From NCBI GenBank assembly GCA_038049695.1, contig CP142457.1, forward strand, positions 27,799,001-27,863,000: a stretch of DNA of 64,000 nt, read 5' to 3'. Of this stretch, positions 38,601-50,600 are shown piece by piece. This stretch comes from Cinnamomum chago (lineage: Eukaryota; Streptophyta; Magnoliopsida; Laurales; Lauraceae). Made by a program: the position numbers and the translations under genes. Numbering within the stretch: position 1 is the stretch's first letter; each line of letters opens with the position of its first letter. The notes under the pieces were generated by a model. It was not told where the DNA came from and searched no databases. It was given only the letters and a program-made list of their open reading frames with translations.

Positions 38601-41600
38601 GAGCTACCGTCTTTCATTGGAGTGCGGAGAGTAGGTACTGCACATGGAGTAGGGCTTTCCCGATATATCCCCATTTTAAAGATCACCCACCTACTGTTTT
38701 TGCTTTGTGTGTTCCGTTGGACTCATCCTATAAGCAGGCAAATTAGGCATTGATGCACCAAGGATCAAAACTATAACATGCTGTATGTCTCACATCGGCA
38801 GAAATTCCTAAGTTAACTTAGCAGGATTTAGATTTGAGAAATCATGAATGACTGGCCCCCTTTTCCTTGCCCTCTTCCTCAAATTTGTGCATGTTGAGAA
38901 CATGCGGTTTGGAAGTAGTAGTAGCTATAGGAGATGGATAAGATGTTGGTTGCAATGGGAGGAGTTCAATTCGACGCCCTTTCCATTGGAAGGAATGGGT
39001 GTTGTCTTTGTTATCAGTGTACGTTTCCCAATCAAAGAGCCATTGTCGACCAAGAAGGATATGGATGAGATTCATTGGGATCATGTCACACCAAACACCA
39101 TCCTCATAATTGATGCAGAACGGGCCACATTGGTCCCACCCAAGATAGTTTTAGGAATATTTTATTTTTTAGTAGTTTCCTAATTTTTTTGTAATTAGGA
39201 TTAACATTCCAGTTTATTTACTTTCCTAGTTTAGATAGATTTCTTAGGCTCCTAGCTTTGTTTTATCCCATATATATATGGCATTGTAGAGATAGAAATC
39301 TCAGACTTGATTATTGAATAAAATTGTGGGTTTTCCCTCGGAGAGGTGCGTCCTTGTGTTGAAGTCTCTGTTGAGACAATTTGAGGTGTCTTTTGACATG
39401 TGCTTGGGCACCCATGCAAGCCCAAACCCTAGGGCTTGCATTAGATGGTATTCGAGCGAAGATCCACCTCGCTTTGAGCACTCTTTCATCACCAATTGGA
39501 GCCTATCCATCCCGTCCGTGCAACCCAAACCACCAATTCCATCTCCCACTGCCGACCCATCTACCCCATTCCATAATCCATCCGTCCATCATCTGCCTCC
39601 ACTGCAACCCCACTAAAAAACAATCCTGCTCCCCAGAACCTTAACCAACCTCAATCCCTAATCTCCTGAACCCTTTGGCCTAGTACAGACTCTGCCAATC
39701 CCAACTTCAAGCCCCATCTTTACAAATTCCCATTCCAGTCCCCAACCACGCCCCACTGAAACCCCAGAGAATACCCAAACCCACTACTCGACCACTACCG
39801 AACGGTCCGAACCCAATCCTAGCCTAAATCCCTTCCCAGCCACACCATCCTCATCCAACCCCCTGTTACAAACCCTCCCTGTACTGCATTGTCACGCCCC
39901 GCTCCTTCATCAGAAGTCCCAAACCCAGATAAAAAAGAAAAAAACCCAGAGAGATTGAAAGAGAAGAAGAGGCTAAGAGATGAAGCATACCTAAAATAAG
40001 AGACCAGGCTGTACCTGAAAGCTTTAGTCGTCCAACTCCAGAAGCTCGCCGCAGCCACTCGCCTGCTCGTCGTCACACCACCATAGTCGAAACCAGCCAT
40101 CAAGCGTCTCTCTTCCGTTCTTCCATCGCCTTCCCCAAGCAGTCCTCCTTTTCTTTTCCCCTTGGTGCAGTACAGAACATGAAAAGGAGTTTCAAGAGGT
40201 CCCTTTTCTTTCCTTCACACAAAACCCGAGAGGAAGCACACACATGCCAGTCACTTGGGCCTCACCTGAATTTTGGCCTAAGACCATCCCAGGCCTAGTT
40301 CAAGTTGAGCTCTGGTCCCTTGATCCGTTCCAAATGAAGCCCAACACGAAACTTGTTTCACTGACCAGATCCATCAGCAGCCATCCAGCCTCTTGACCAA
40401 ATCAACGAAGGAGACTTGTTTCACCGTTTACGGTGTCATCTAAAGTCCAATTTGAGATCTATTTTTGCCGGCGTGATTATAGAGAGCAGATCCACACATT
40501 AGATCAGTCAGATTTTTTTATTGCATTAAAAAGATGGTTGTTCATAAGAAGAAGGTAGAAGTGGAGTCTTCCTCCACAAACGATGATGATTTGAAGGGAA
40601 CCGTGCGGAATTGTCGGAAAATGTTAATCAGCTATCCACAATGATGGTTCCAATCCAAGAGACTCTTGCTAGGATGGAAACCCGATTAGCCAATTTGGAA
40701 AATAATTGGCGTGAGGATAATCACCAAGATGATGGAGGACATAACTGGAATCAACGAGATCCACATGCAGTCAATGTTGATCAAGATTTAGGCATTAAAC
40801 TTGTGATTCCTGAATATGATGGAAAATTAAAGGTAGATGAATTCATGGATTGGTTAGTGTGTTGAATTTGTTTTTTTTTGCACACAAGCCAATGACGGAT
40901 GATCATAAAGTCACCCTAGTGGCAACTCGATTTCGCAATTATGCTGTGATCTGGTGGGCGAAGTTGCAAAAGAAGAGAAGGAATCAAAACATTGACCCCG
41001 TTGAAACATGGATCGAGATGAAAAATCTATTGAAGCAAAAGTTTCTTTCCATCAACTATTCTAGAGATTTGTGTTCAAGCTTTCAAGACTTGAAACAAGA
41101 GTCCAAAATAGTTGAGTATTATGAAGAGTTCCTTAAAATGCAAGCTCCTTGTGGCTTGAATGAGGATGATGATGTGTTAGTTGATCGATATTTTCATGGG
41201 CTGCGAATTGACATACAACATATATTTGTATTTAAAATTTTTGACAATGTTGATGAGATCATCCAGCATGCCATCAAGGCAGAAGATATTGCAAATTATC
41301 AGGCCCGAAAATCTAGTGTGTTTAAATGGCCTGCGCAAAAGACACCATCAAAGTCAATTTCTAATCCAAGTGCTAGTTCCTTAGATAAACTTTTCTCAAA
41401 GTTTGAAGATCAGAATAGGTTCACATGCCTTCATTGCAAACAAAGGGGGCACCGTTCAAATGAATGTCCAGAGCGATTTAACTTAATGGAAGGTGCATAC
41501 GATGAACCAGAAACACAAAATGATCCTAAAGATGAAGATTCGGAGGAAGTGGAAGAAATAGAAGCCGAAAAGGATTGTGAAGCTCTCTTGGTACTCCAGA

Positions 41601-44600
41601 ATTCTACACCCACTGTTGAGAAGAGATGGTTGAGAAAAAAATATTTTTCGTTCCACAGGTACAATACATGGGCAAAAATGTACAGTTGTGATTGATGGTG
41701 GAAGTTGTGAAAATTTCACCTCCCAAACTCTTGTTGATCGCTTGAAGCTGAAGGTTTAAAAGCACAATCGTCCCTACTTTGTTAAATAGCTAATGACAGG
41801 AGATGAAGCGCAAGTGCGACATACATATCAAGTTAGTTTTGATGTGGGTGATGATTATAAAAATGCAATTTGGTGTGATGTTTTAGCAATGAATAGTGGT
41901 GATATACTTTTGGGTCGCCCATGGATGTATGACAAAAATGGCACACATGGTATGCATAATAACACATACACATTCATGCACAGTGGAAAGGAAGTTACAC
42001 TCTATCCAAAGAAACCATAATCATTGAAGAAGAGATCAAGGCCCCCCACAACAAAGGAAATGCTTCACGTATACCATGTATACATATAGATTTAGGAATA
42101 TATTATTTTTTAGTAGTTTCCTAATTTTATTGTAATTAGGATTAGCATTCCAGTTTATTTACTTTCCTAGTTTAGATAGATTTCTTAGGCTCTAAGATTT
42201 GTTTTATCCTATATATATACAATATTATATATATAAGGGGGCAGCTCTCCTAAGCTCAAGCTTGGGATAAGGTAAGCTCAAGTGTGTGGTGGGGCCCACT
42301 TAGGGACCCAGAAGGGGATGGGAGTTTCCTTAGGACCCTCCTCTCTGCAAAAAATCAGCCCCAACCGTGATTTCTATCACCTCCATCTAGGCCCCAAAAG
42401 TTTAATGGTCAATAATCCATTCCATTCGGATCGGTACACAATTGATCCAACGGTCCAGTAAATTCGGATTTGACCGAAAGTTGGTGGACATGTGCAATTC
42501 AAGGGGGTCGTGTGTTTGGTCCATTTGGAAAGACCAAGGGTGGACCCCAAAGTGTGAGCTTACGAAATTTTATTTAGGAGAGCCTTGCCTATATATATAA
42601 TGGAAATCTTAGACTTGATTACTGAATAGAATTGTGGGTTTTCCCTCAGAGAGGTGCGTCCTCGTGTTGAAGTCTCTGTGGAGACAATTTGAGGTGTCTT
42701 TTGACACGTGTTTCGGCATCCACGCAAGCCCTAACCCTAGGTCCTACATCAATAATGCCCTATTTTAAAAGTCGCCAAGCATCATCGAGTTAACGGAACG
42801 GGAAAGTCATTGACCCAAGCCTGCTTGTAGGATAAGTTTGACAGCACACAGCTTAAACAATAGATCATGGTTTAAAAAGATGGAATCAGGACCCGACTCG
42901 GCTTGGGCCGAGTCCGAGTCGGGGTGAGTCCCATCATAACCATAAAAAAAAGAGGGAAAAATAAGAAAAAAACTATATAAACTAAAATGGGATGGCCTAG
43001 TGGCCCCTCCATCCATGTAGATAGTTTGAATCTTTTTATTCTTTTATGTTAATGATATCTTTTGCCATTTTGATGAAATAATTGATAACTTTAACTAACT
43101 TATTGACTGATGAGTAATGAGACAAAGATAAACCATTTAATGACAAGTAAAAGTAAAAAAGACAAATCCATATTTAAATTTCCATCAAATTCAAGGTTTA
43201 AGTAGCATATAAAAATTAAAAACCATACCTTAGCTCATTCTTTTCAAATTTAATACCACGTTGAATGCCTTGCGGGTTGTACATCTTCATCGTCGTCTTC
43301 ATTTTCATTTTGACGATAGTATTGAGCAAGATCAAAATGAAAGAAGCCTTGCCCCACTCTCTTGGAGTTGAAGAACCTTGTCCATAATTTGATGGATCCA
43401 TAACTTGAGGATATGCATGTGGTTGTGGACCTGGTGGTTGTTGCACTTGCGGGGGTACAATTAAGACTCCATACTGTTGTTTTCCATACCCATGTGAAGG
43501 ACCACCGTGCCCACCATACTGCTGCCCATACTCATGTGAAGGATCATGGTGTGAGTGTCCACAATACTGCTGCCCATAGCCGTACGAACTATCGGAATCT
43601 GTGAGCCAAGGACTTGATGCCATTTGATGCCCATGCCCATAGTCTTCTGATGGCTCGTTTCCTTTGTTTTTGCCATACCCACCACTAGGCTCACTTTGAC
43701 CACCATGTAATGGGTCATATACAATAATGTTGTCCTCTCCACCTCCACCATCACCACCATCACTACCTTCGTATGCTTGCTAGTTCAGGCCTTGGTCACG
43801 GGTCACCTTCTGGTGAGCCACTCTTGTTAGAAGATGATGTTTTGCGTTGTCCTTCTTCTTCTTCATGAGTAGCCAACCTTTGACTTTGAGATTGTGTATG
43901 TGTGCTCCTCTTATCGTTTGGCTTCCTTCTGTATTGGAGAGTTGGGTCCCTAACCCAGTGTTTGGCTTTGGAGACGGCACCACCTAAACCACCTGCTGAA
44001 TGTGATGTTGATTTATCTCTACTACTAACACATTTCGAAACGTGTCATCTCTGGCTCACGGCTCTGACCACGCCGTTGACGTTGTGAGCCTTGTGATGAT
44101 GACGTTGCTACATTCTTTCCCTTTTTGCGTGTAGTAGCAGATGACAAAACTATGATCACTGAACTTGAAAGATTGAAAATACTCAAAGTGTATTATTGCT
44201 TGTCCCTCCTTTGGAAATCGTATGTCAATATATAGGCATTACAATGCCTTAATCAAGGCTCCAAGTTAAGAAACTAACTAATTACAATAAATTAGAAACT
44301 AACTAATTACAATCAATTTCTATTCTAAGTTAGGAAACCAAATCCTTAATAGAATATGTACAGCTAAATGATATATTGACTAAATCCACCCACATGAGAA
44401 ATGTGTTGGACTGGATCCTGTTATGGGCCTTGGGCCTGTTTAACACCCCCACTCAAATTGATGTGGGAGAATCAACAAGCATCAATTTGCCAAACAAGAA
44501 TTGATGGCGTGGTTGTGGAAGACCTTTGGTGAGAATATCAGCAATTTGAAGTTCAATGGAGACATGCGGAAGGCTGATGACATCATGTTTAAGCTCATCA

Positions 44601-47600
44601 CGTATGAAGTGAATCAACCTCGATGTGTTTAGTGCGTTCATGAAAAATCGGATTTTCAGTAATCTAAATTGCACTTGTATTATCTGCATAGAGGGGGGTA
44701 ACTCCTTTTGCTGGAAAACCAATGTTAGAGAGCAGACTTCGGAGCCAAAGAATTTCGAAGCATGCAGTAGACATGGCTCGGTACTTGGCTTGATAGAGGA
44801 TTTGGAAACTTTTTCATGTTTCTTGCATTTTCAGGAAATCAGACTATCACCAAAAAACATGCACCATCCTGTCGTTGATCTGCGAGTATTCGGACAACCA
44901 TCCCAATTAGCATCTGAATAAGCTTTGAGAGATAGATGATTGTTGGATGGAAAAAACAACCCGCGAGTCGGTGTGCGAATAAGGTACCGAATGATGCGGC
45001 GAACATCAGCCATATAAAGGTGACGAGGAGCAGTCATGAACTGACTCATTAGGTTGACCGCATAGGAAATATCAGGACGAGTGATCGTGAGGTAGATCAA
45101 GCTACCAACTAACTAGCGATATGGGGTAGGATCTGGAAGAAGGTCACCCTCATCTTTATTGAGTTTGACATTCAGTTTGACTGGCGTATCTACTGGAGCT
45201 GAAGCAGTAAGGCCGGCCAAGTCAATGAGGTCAACCGTGTATTTGTGCTGATTGAGTACTTTACCTTTAGTCGATTGATGAACTTCAAGACCAAGGAAAT
45301 AGTTTAAGGGGCCAAGATCCTTCATGTGAAATGTCTTATTAAGAGAAGATTGGAGTTCGTGAATCATATGTGCATTGGGACCATTAATTACAATGTCATC
45401 AACGTAGACCAGTAGCACAGTAATCCTGGACGTAGCATGATGTAAGAACATAGAAGGATCATACTGGCTCGGATGAAATTTCTCAAACCATGCGCGAGGA
45501 GCTTGCTTCAGACCATAGAGGGAGCGATGGAGCTTGGCAACGATACCCTTCCCGGATGAGTACCCCTGAGGCAGACGCATATAAACATTTTCTTTGAGAT
45601 CACCATGAAGAAACGCATTTTTGAAATCCATTTGATATAGAGGCCAGGATTGAGATGTAGCAACAACAAGAACTATGCATACGGTGGTCATCTTGGGGAC
45701 GGGAGCAAAAGTTTCATCATAATCAATGCCATATTCTTGCCGATTTCCATGAGCGACAAGGCACGCCTTATATCGATCTAAAGTGCCATCTTATTTTAAC
45801 TTGAGAGAAAAAAATCCACTTACAGCCAATAGGTTTGACACCCACAGGAGACGAGACAATATCCCATGTATGATTTTCCTCTAAAGCATCCAATTCATCT
45901 TGCATAGCCTTATTCCAACATTGTTCCTGCACTGCCTGAGAATAGGATGGGGGATGGAAGAGGAAGACAAAGTGGCCATTAAGGAAGTATGTGAGAACCC
46001 ATAGCGGTTTGGTGGTACCGAAATGCGAGTGGAGCGATGCAGTGAAGGATGGCCAGATGGACCAAGTGCTGGAGGTGGACCGGATGCTGGAGGAAGATCA
46101 AGAGGGGGATCCCTGGTAGGCGCTTCTCTGTTCCGTTTGTGATACGCAAAGTTAGGATTAAATTGAACAACTGACGTGTTGTCTATAAAACCAGGTAAAG
46201 ACATGAAGGAGGAGTTAGGAGGATCAATGTGTTTTTGAAAAAAATACTGTTATTCAAAGAAAACGACATTCCTAAAGGTACGTAAGCGACGAATGTGAGG
46301 ATCATAGCAAAGGAACCCTTTCTAGAAGGGCGCATAGCCTAAAAGCACACACTGAGCTGATTGTGCGGTTAGTTTGGTTTTCTCAGAAGGAGGCAAGTGC
46401 ACATAACAAACGGAGCGAAAAACATGAAGATCATCATATGATGGAGATGTCTTGCTGGAGATGTCTTGTACAATCGATAATACGGGCTTTGATTCTCACT
46501 AGAGGTTGATGGCATACGATTTATAAGATGAGCTGCCGTAGCCAGTGCATCAACCCAAAAATGGGTAGGAACCGATGATTCAAAAAGAAGGGAACGAGTG
46601 ACATCAAGGGGACGTCTATTTTTCCTTTTGACGATTCCATTTTGTTGTGGAGTATAAGGACAAGTTCTTTGAGAAATAATGCCTTTGTTTTACAAAAACT
46701 GTTGAAAATCCGAGGACACATATTCCCCGTCCAAATCAGATCGCAAGATTTTAGTGCAGGTGGAAAATTGATTCTCAACATAAGCTAAAAAGATTTTAAA
46801 AACATTAAAAACATTAGATTTGGAATGGGGAAAGTAGACCCATATGAACCGACTAAAATCATCAATAAAAGTCACAATATTTATAGTGAGCGTGAGAAAG
46901 AGCTGGAGCAATTCCCCATACATCACTATGATCTAAATCAAGACACTGAGTGGTGTGTGAAGTGGAATTAGAGAACGGAAGAGTTTTGCTCTTTCCCATT
47001 TTATTGCTCTTTCCCATTTTGCAAGTAGCACAATCAAAAGACACAAGAAGATAAACCAATAGATTTATGTAATAAACCAGAATTTAACATATGGGACAAA
47101 GCCTTTGAGTTAGGGTGTGAGTCTATTATGCCACAAACGACTGTTATCTCTAATAGAAAAATAAAACACATTATTGTCAAATTTATTCTTAGAAAATTTA
47201 GAAAAACCCAGCGGAAACAAGCGTCCACACTTGGGCCCCCTCGCGATCTCCTTCCCGGACATCTGATCCTGCACAACACAACCAGAAGAAGAAAAAGAGA
47301 TGTTACAATTATTTTCAACATGTTGCCCGACTGACAATAGGTTTGAAGTTAAATTGGGACAAAGGTAAACATTTTTCAATGGGATGGGACGGGGATATCT
47401 CCGAGAGCAGTAATGGGAAGATTGCCTCCGTCAGCAGTTTGTATTTGAAGATTGCCATTGTATCTTGTCACATTGGAGAGGGGTACGGGAATACGTCATA
47501 TGATTAGACGCCCCGGAATCATGGAACCAAGTAGAAGATGAAGGTGAGTTACCTGAGAGACCAAAGGTAGAGAGGGCATTGACAATCATTTGTTGAACCA

Positions 47601-50600
47601 ATTCAGGAGTGAGAGATGATGAGGGCCCAGGCTGTGAGGGTGCAGATGTAGGAGCAGGCATAACCGAGGAAGCCACATAAACATGCGGAGTCTGAGACTG
47701 TGGAGCCGGATACTGTGTCGATGGATGTGGTGGTTGGCGGTGACATTCAGAGATGATGTGTCCTTATTTTTTACAGTAACTACAGACCTTCTGTTTGCAT
47801 TGAGATGCAAGATGCTCAAATTTTTGACAACTGTAGCATTGGGTTTTGCTCAAGTCTTGAGGCGGAGGCTGAGAAGCCTTATTTGTCGAGAATCCGACTG
47901 AATAGGTCTCAGTCTTTTGTTGAGCAATATGAGCCAAAGTCGTAAGGCGTTGTTCTTTGTATAAGAGTTCATTCAAGCAGACATCCAATGAAGGTAAGGG
48001 CGTCCGATTCATCAGGGCAGATCAGACACTTTCATATTCATTCTGCAGTTTCATCAACAACTGATCTCGCTGACTAGAGGCCTGAAGGTCTTGGATCACT
48101 GTCAAAACATTGTCAACCACATCCACGTACTTAATGCTATCGTATTCCGACCACAGTGTATGGAATCCTGAATAGTAGTCTTGTACCGACAAGGTCCCTT
48201 GTGCATATTCAGCAATCGCACATTCAAGATGAAATTGACGCGTAGAGTTATCTTGATGGTGTACTTTCTTCAAATACCCCCACATGGCTTTAGAGGTTGA
48301 GTAAGGCTTGAGATTCATTATTAGATGATGCTCGACAGATCCCAGAATCCAGGATTTAATTTTGGCATCTTTAGTATACTAAGAGGAGATCTTCTTCTCA
48401 TCCTTAGTGGGTTTAGGGTCCGTGCCAGAAACAAATCCCCGCAATTCCTTAGCTTCTAGGTATATTTGAAATTGGAAAGACCAGGCAGGGTAATTCTTTC
48501 CCGTAAATTTGATCAAAGTGACATCAGATTTTTCCATCGCAATTGTAAATTGACAAACGGTGGGAAACCGTGAAAGAAAGTGATCAAAATCCAGCAACAG
48601 TTTGTATGAAATACTGTTCCTGAGTGTAGGAGCCAAGATCCAACCAATCAGACCAATCAGAGAAGAGATGGTGCTGAACAGAACAATAAAAAGTGGAAAA
48701 AACCCCACTGACGTCCTTGAATGGAGCCCTAGATCCCCTATGTGGGCCCCACAGATGGTACTGGACACTGATCAGGTTCCTGCATTATGAAATCACATAA
48801 TTCTCGCACCTACTGGAACAAGTTTGAACCTATTCCGCTGAAAATCCAAACTTCTGTATGGTCTTGATCAAAACTTGTGTAAGTTTATGAATAATCACGA
48901 GAATGATCAAAAAACTTACCAGACAGTGTTGAAAAATCCTGAAAAAATCACCAAAATACTCAGAAGACCTAGACGACCTTGGCTAGAATGATCCTTGATG
49001 GCGCTGTGATGATCACAGGTGTGCCACAGTAGATCTGGGCCTATCGTAGATCCTGAATGGATGACGATCCCTTGAAAACAGATCCTCTATCTGTTTTTCT
49101 TCACGAGAGAGATTTCTCTCTGATGAACTCCTTGAATGATTCTAAGACTGAAGACTAAAACTCTGGTTTGATACCATGACAAAACTATGATCACAGAACT
49201 TGAAAGATTGAGAATACTCAAAGTGTATTATTGCTTGTCCCTCCTTTGGAGATCATATGTCAATATATAGGTATTACAATGCCTTAATCATGGCTCCAAG
49301 TTAAGAAACTAAATAATTACAATAAATTAGAAACTAACTAATTACAATTAATTTCTATTCTAAGTTAGGAAACCAAATCCTTATTAGAATATGTACAGCT
49401 GAATGATATATTGACTAAATCCACCCATGTGAGATATTTGTTGGACTGGATCCTGTTATGGGCCTTGGGTCTGTTTAACAGCAGATCTGCAAAGAGGAGG
49501 TGGTGACTGTTGTCCTTCTTGATCGGACTCAAATTCATCAACATCAGCCACGGCTTCATCAAGGAAATCTGTGTTAGACAACATTGGAACCTCTCTTTCA
49601 GCCAACCAATCATCCAGTGGGTCATCTTCCACAAATATATAATCCAAGTTAATTGGATTATAGTCTCCATTGTCTCTTCTCTGCAGATTCCTTGCCCTTA
49701 ACCTCATGTTATAATGGAAAAAGACCAACTTCTCCAACTTTTGCATTGTTAGGCGATTTCGGCTCTTCGTGTGAATCAAACTGAAAGTGCTCCAATTTCT
49801 TTCACACCCCAATGATGATGCTGTTTGGCTCAAAAAAAAATTTTGCAAAATTTCTAAGATCGGGTACTTCATCGCGAAATGTAGCCCCACCATTCAGCTG
49901 TGTTCAAATTTAAAAATAATAAAGTAAATTGTTTGTCATAATCCAAAAAGTACTATAATCATATGAAGTTAATGAACGTTAAAGAAAAAATTCATAGTAG
50001 AAATATACCTGGGTCCATCCTCATACGACCCAATCTGCAAATATTGGAACCAAAACTGCCTAGAGCGCCCTTATAGTTTCTCAGCTATAAATTATAAAAG
50101 GTGGACTTGAAAAGTTAGTGACCATGATCGTGAGAATGACTCCATGAGTCTATGACCGGAATTAACATAATCAAATAAACAATATGAACCATGAGTTCCT
50201 TACTTGATTAAGCCCATGTTTGGCATCTCTATTTCATGCTTTTATTTCTCTAAATGTCTAAATCGAACAAAGGTTTGAACAATTAGAGCGTTTGGCACAA
50301 GATTTTAGACTCTGTCCGCTTTAGACATTTAGAGGCAAATCCTCTAAAATCTAAATGCTCCAAAAGTGGGCAGATGAGAAATAGAGCTTTTGGGTCTTAA
50401 AATATAGAGGCAAGGTATTTAAAATAGTTTCATGCGTTACCAAATGCGTTTTTTTTTTATCCTAGCCTCTTTTTTTTATGGCTCTTTTTTTTAATGGCTC
50501 TATTTTAGATGGATCTATAAATAAAAGAGTAGAGATGCCAAACAAGCCCTAAGAATATTAATTTGTACTTGTCTCTAACCATTGTCTATAAAGTTTTTTT

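Larger units (their letters stand above)
39111..42751 (+). mobile_element. Short Ty3/gypsy element with gag but no pol seen, broken
   Basis: A 3.6-kb element bounded by ATAAT on both sides (39106-39110 and 42752-42756), starting TGATGCAG and ending CCTACATCA. Parts: 5' LTR (39111-39443), primer site (TGGTATTCGAGC), long leader, gag (about 40611-41695) with one CCHC knuckle ([14 protein letters not shown]), part of the protease (to 42020, with LLGRPW), and 3' LTR. No reverse transcriptase, RNase H or integrase is seen, so it is a non-autonomous gag-type element. The LTRs are visibly diverged, so it is older than the three copia elements. It lies inside the protease of the older Ty3 fossil. Confidence 0.88.
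34500..42870 (-). mobile_element. Old Ty3/gypsy chromovirus fossil with nested insertions
   Basis: Minus-strand parts, right to left: part of the aspartic protease (about 42870-42757 and 39105-38842, with LLGR), reverse transcriptase and RNase H remains (about 37900-37050), integrase zinc-binding (near 36990-36860), integrase core (36850-36514, with MDFILGLP), integrase C-terminal region (36402-36070) and a chromodomain (35187-34870, with [14 protein letters not shown]). A purine tract and TGATGAAGG near 34861 mark the likely 3' LTR, which extends left to an unclear end. It is heavily broken and old. Inserted in it are a hAT MITE (35260-36060) and the gag-only element (39111-42751); 37900-38840 is a patchwork. 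Confidence 0.8.
44142..49480 (-). mobile_element. Ty1/copia retrotransposon 2, whole in outline, broken
   Basis: A 5.3-kb element with LTRs at 49177-49480 (5') and 44142-44445 (3'), target duplication GCAGA (44137-44141 and 49481-49485), primer site (TGGTATCA) beside the 5' LTR and a purine tract by the 3' LTR. Minus-strand order: UBN2 gag with knuckle, protease, integrase, reverse transcriptase, RNase H. It is closely related to element 1 in its proteins but has different LTR sequence. The LTRs differ by about 5% by eye, so it is the oldest of the three copia elements. It is broken in roughly ten or more places. Inserted in the hAT gene. Confidence 0.92.

Noticed and set aside
42885-42930. 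Short GACTCGG/CCGAGTC inverted run as a complete MITE
   Set aside because: Only one end-like sequence (CATGGTTTAAAA) is visible and no partner end or target duplication was found.
43216-43623. Independent glycine/tyrosine-rich protein gene
   Set aside because: It continues the minus-strand hAT gene across the copia insertion and has no promoter or start of its own that I can support.
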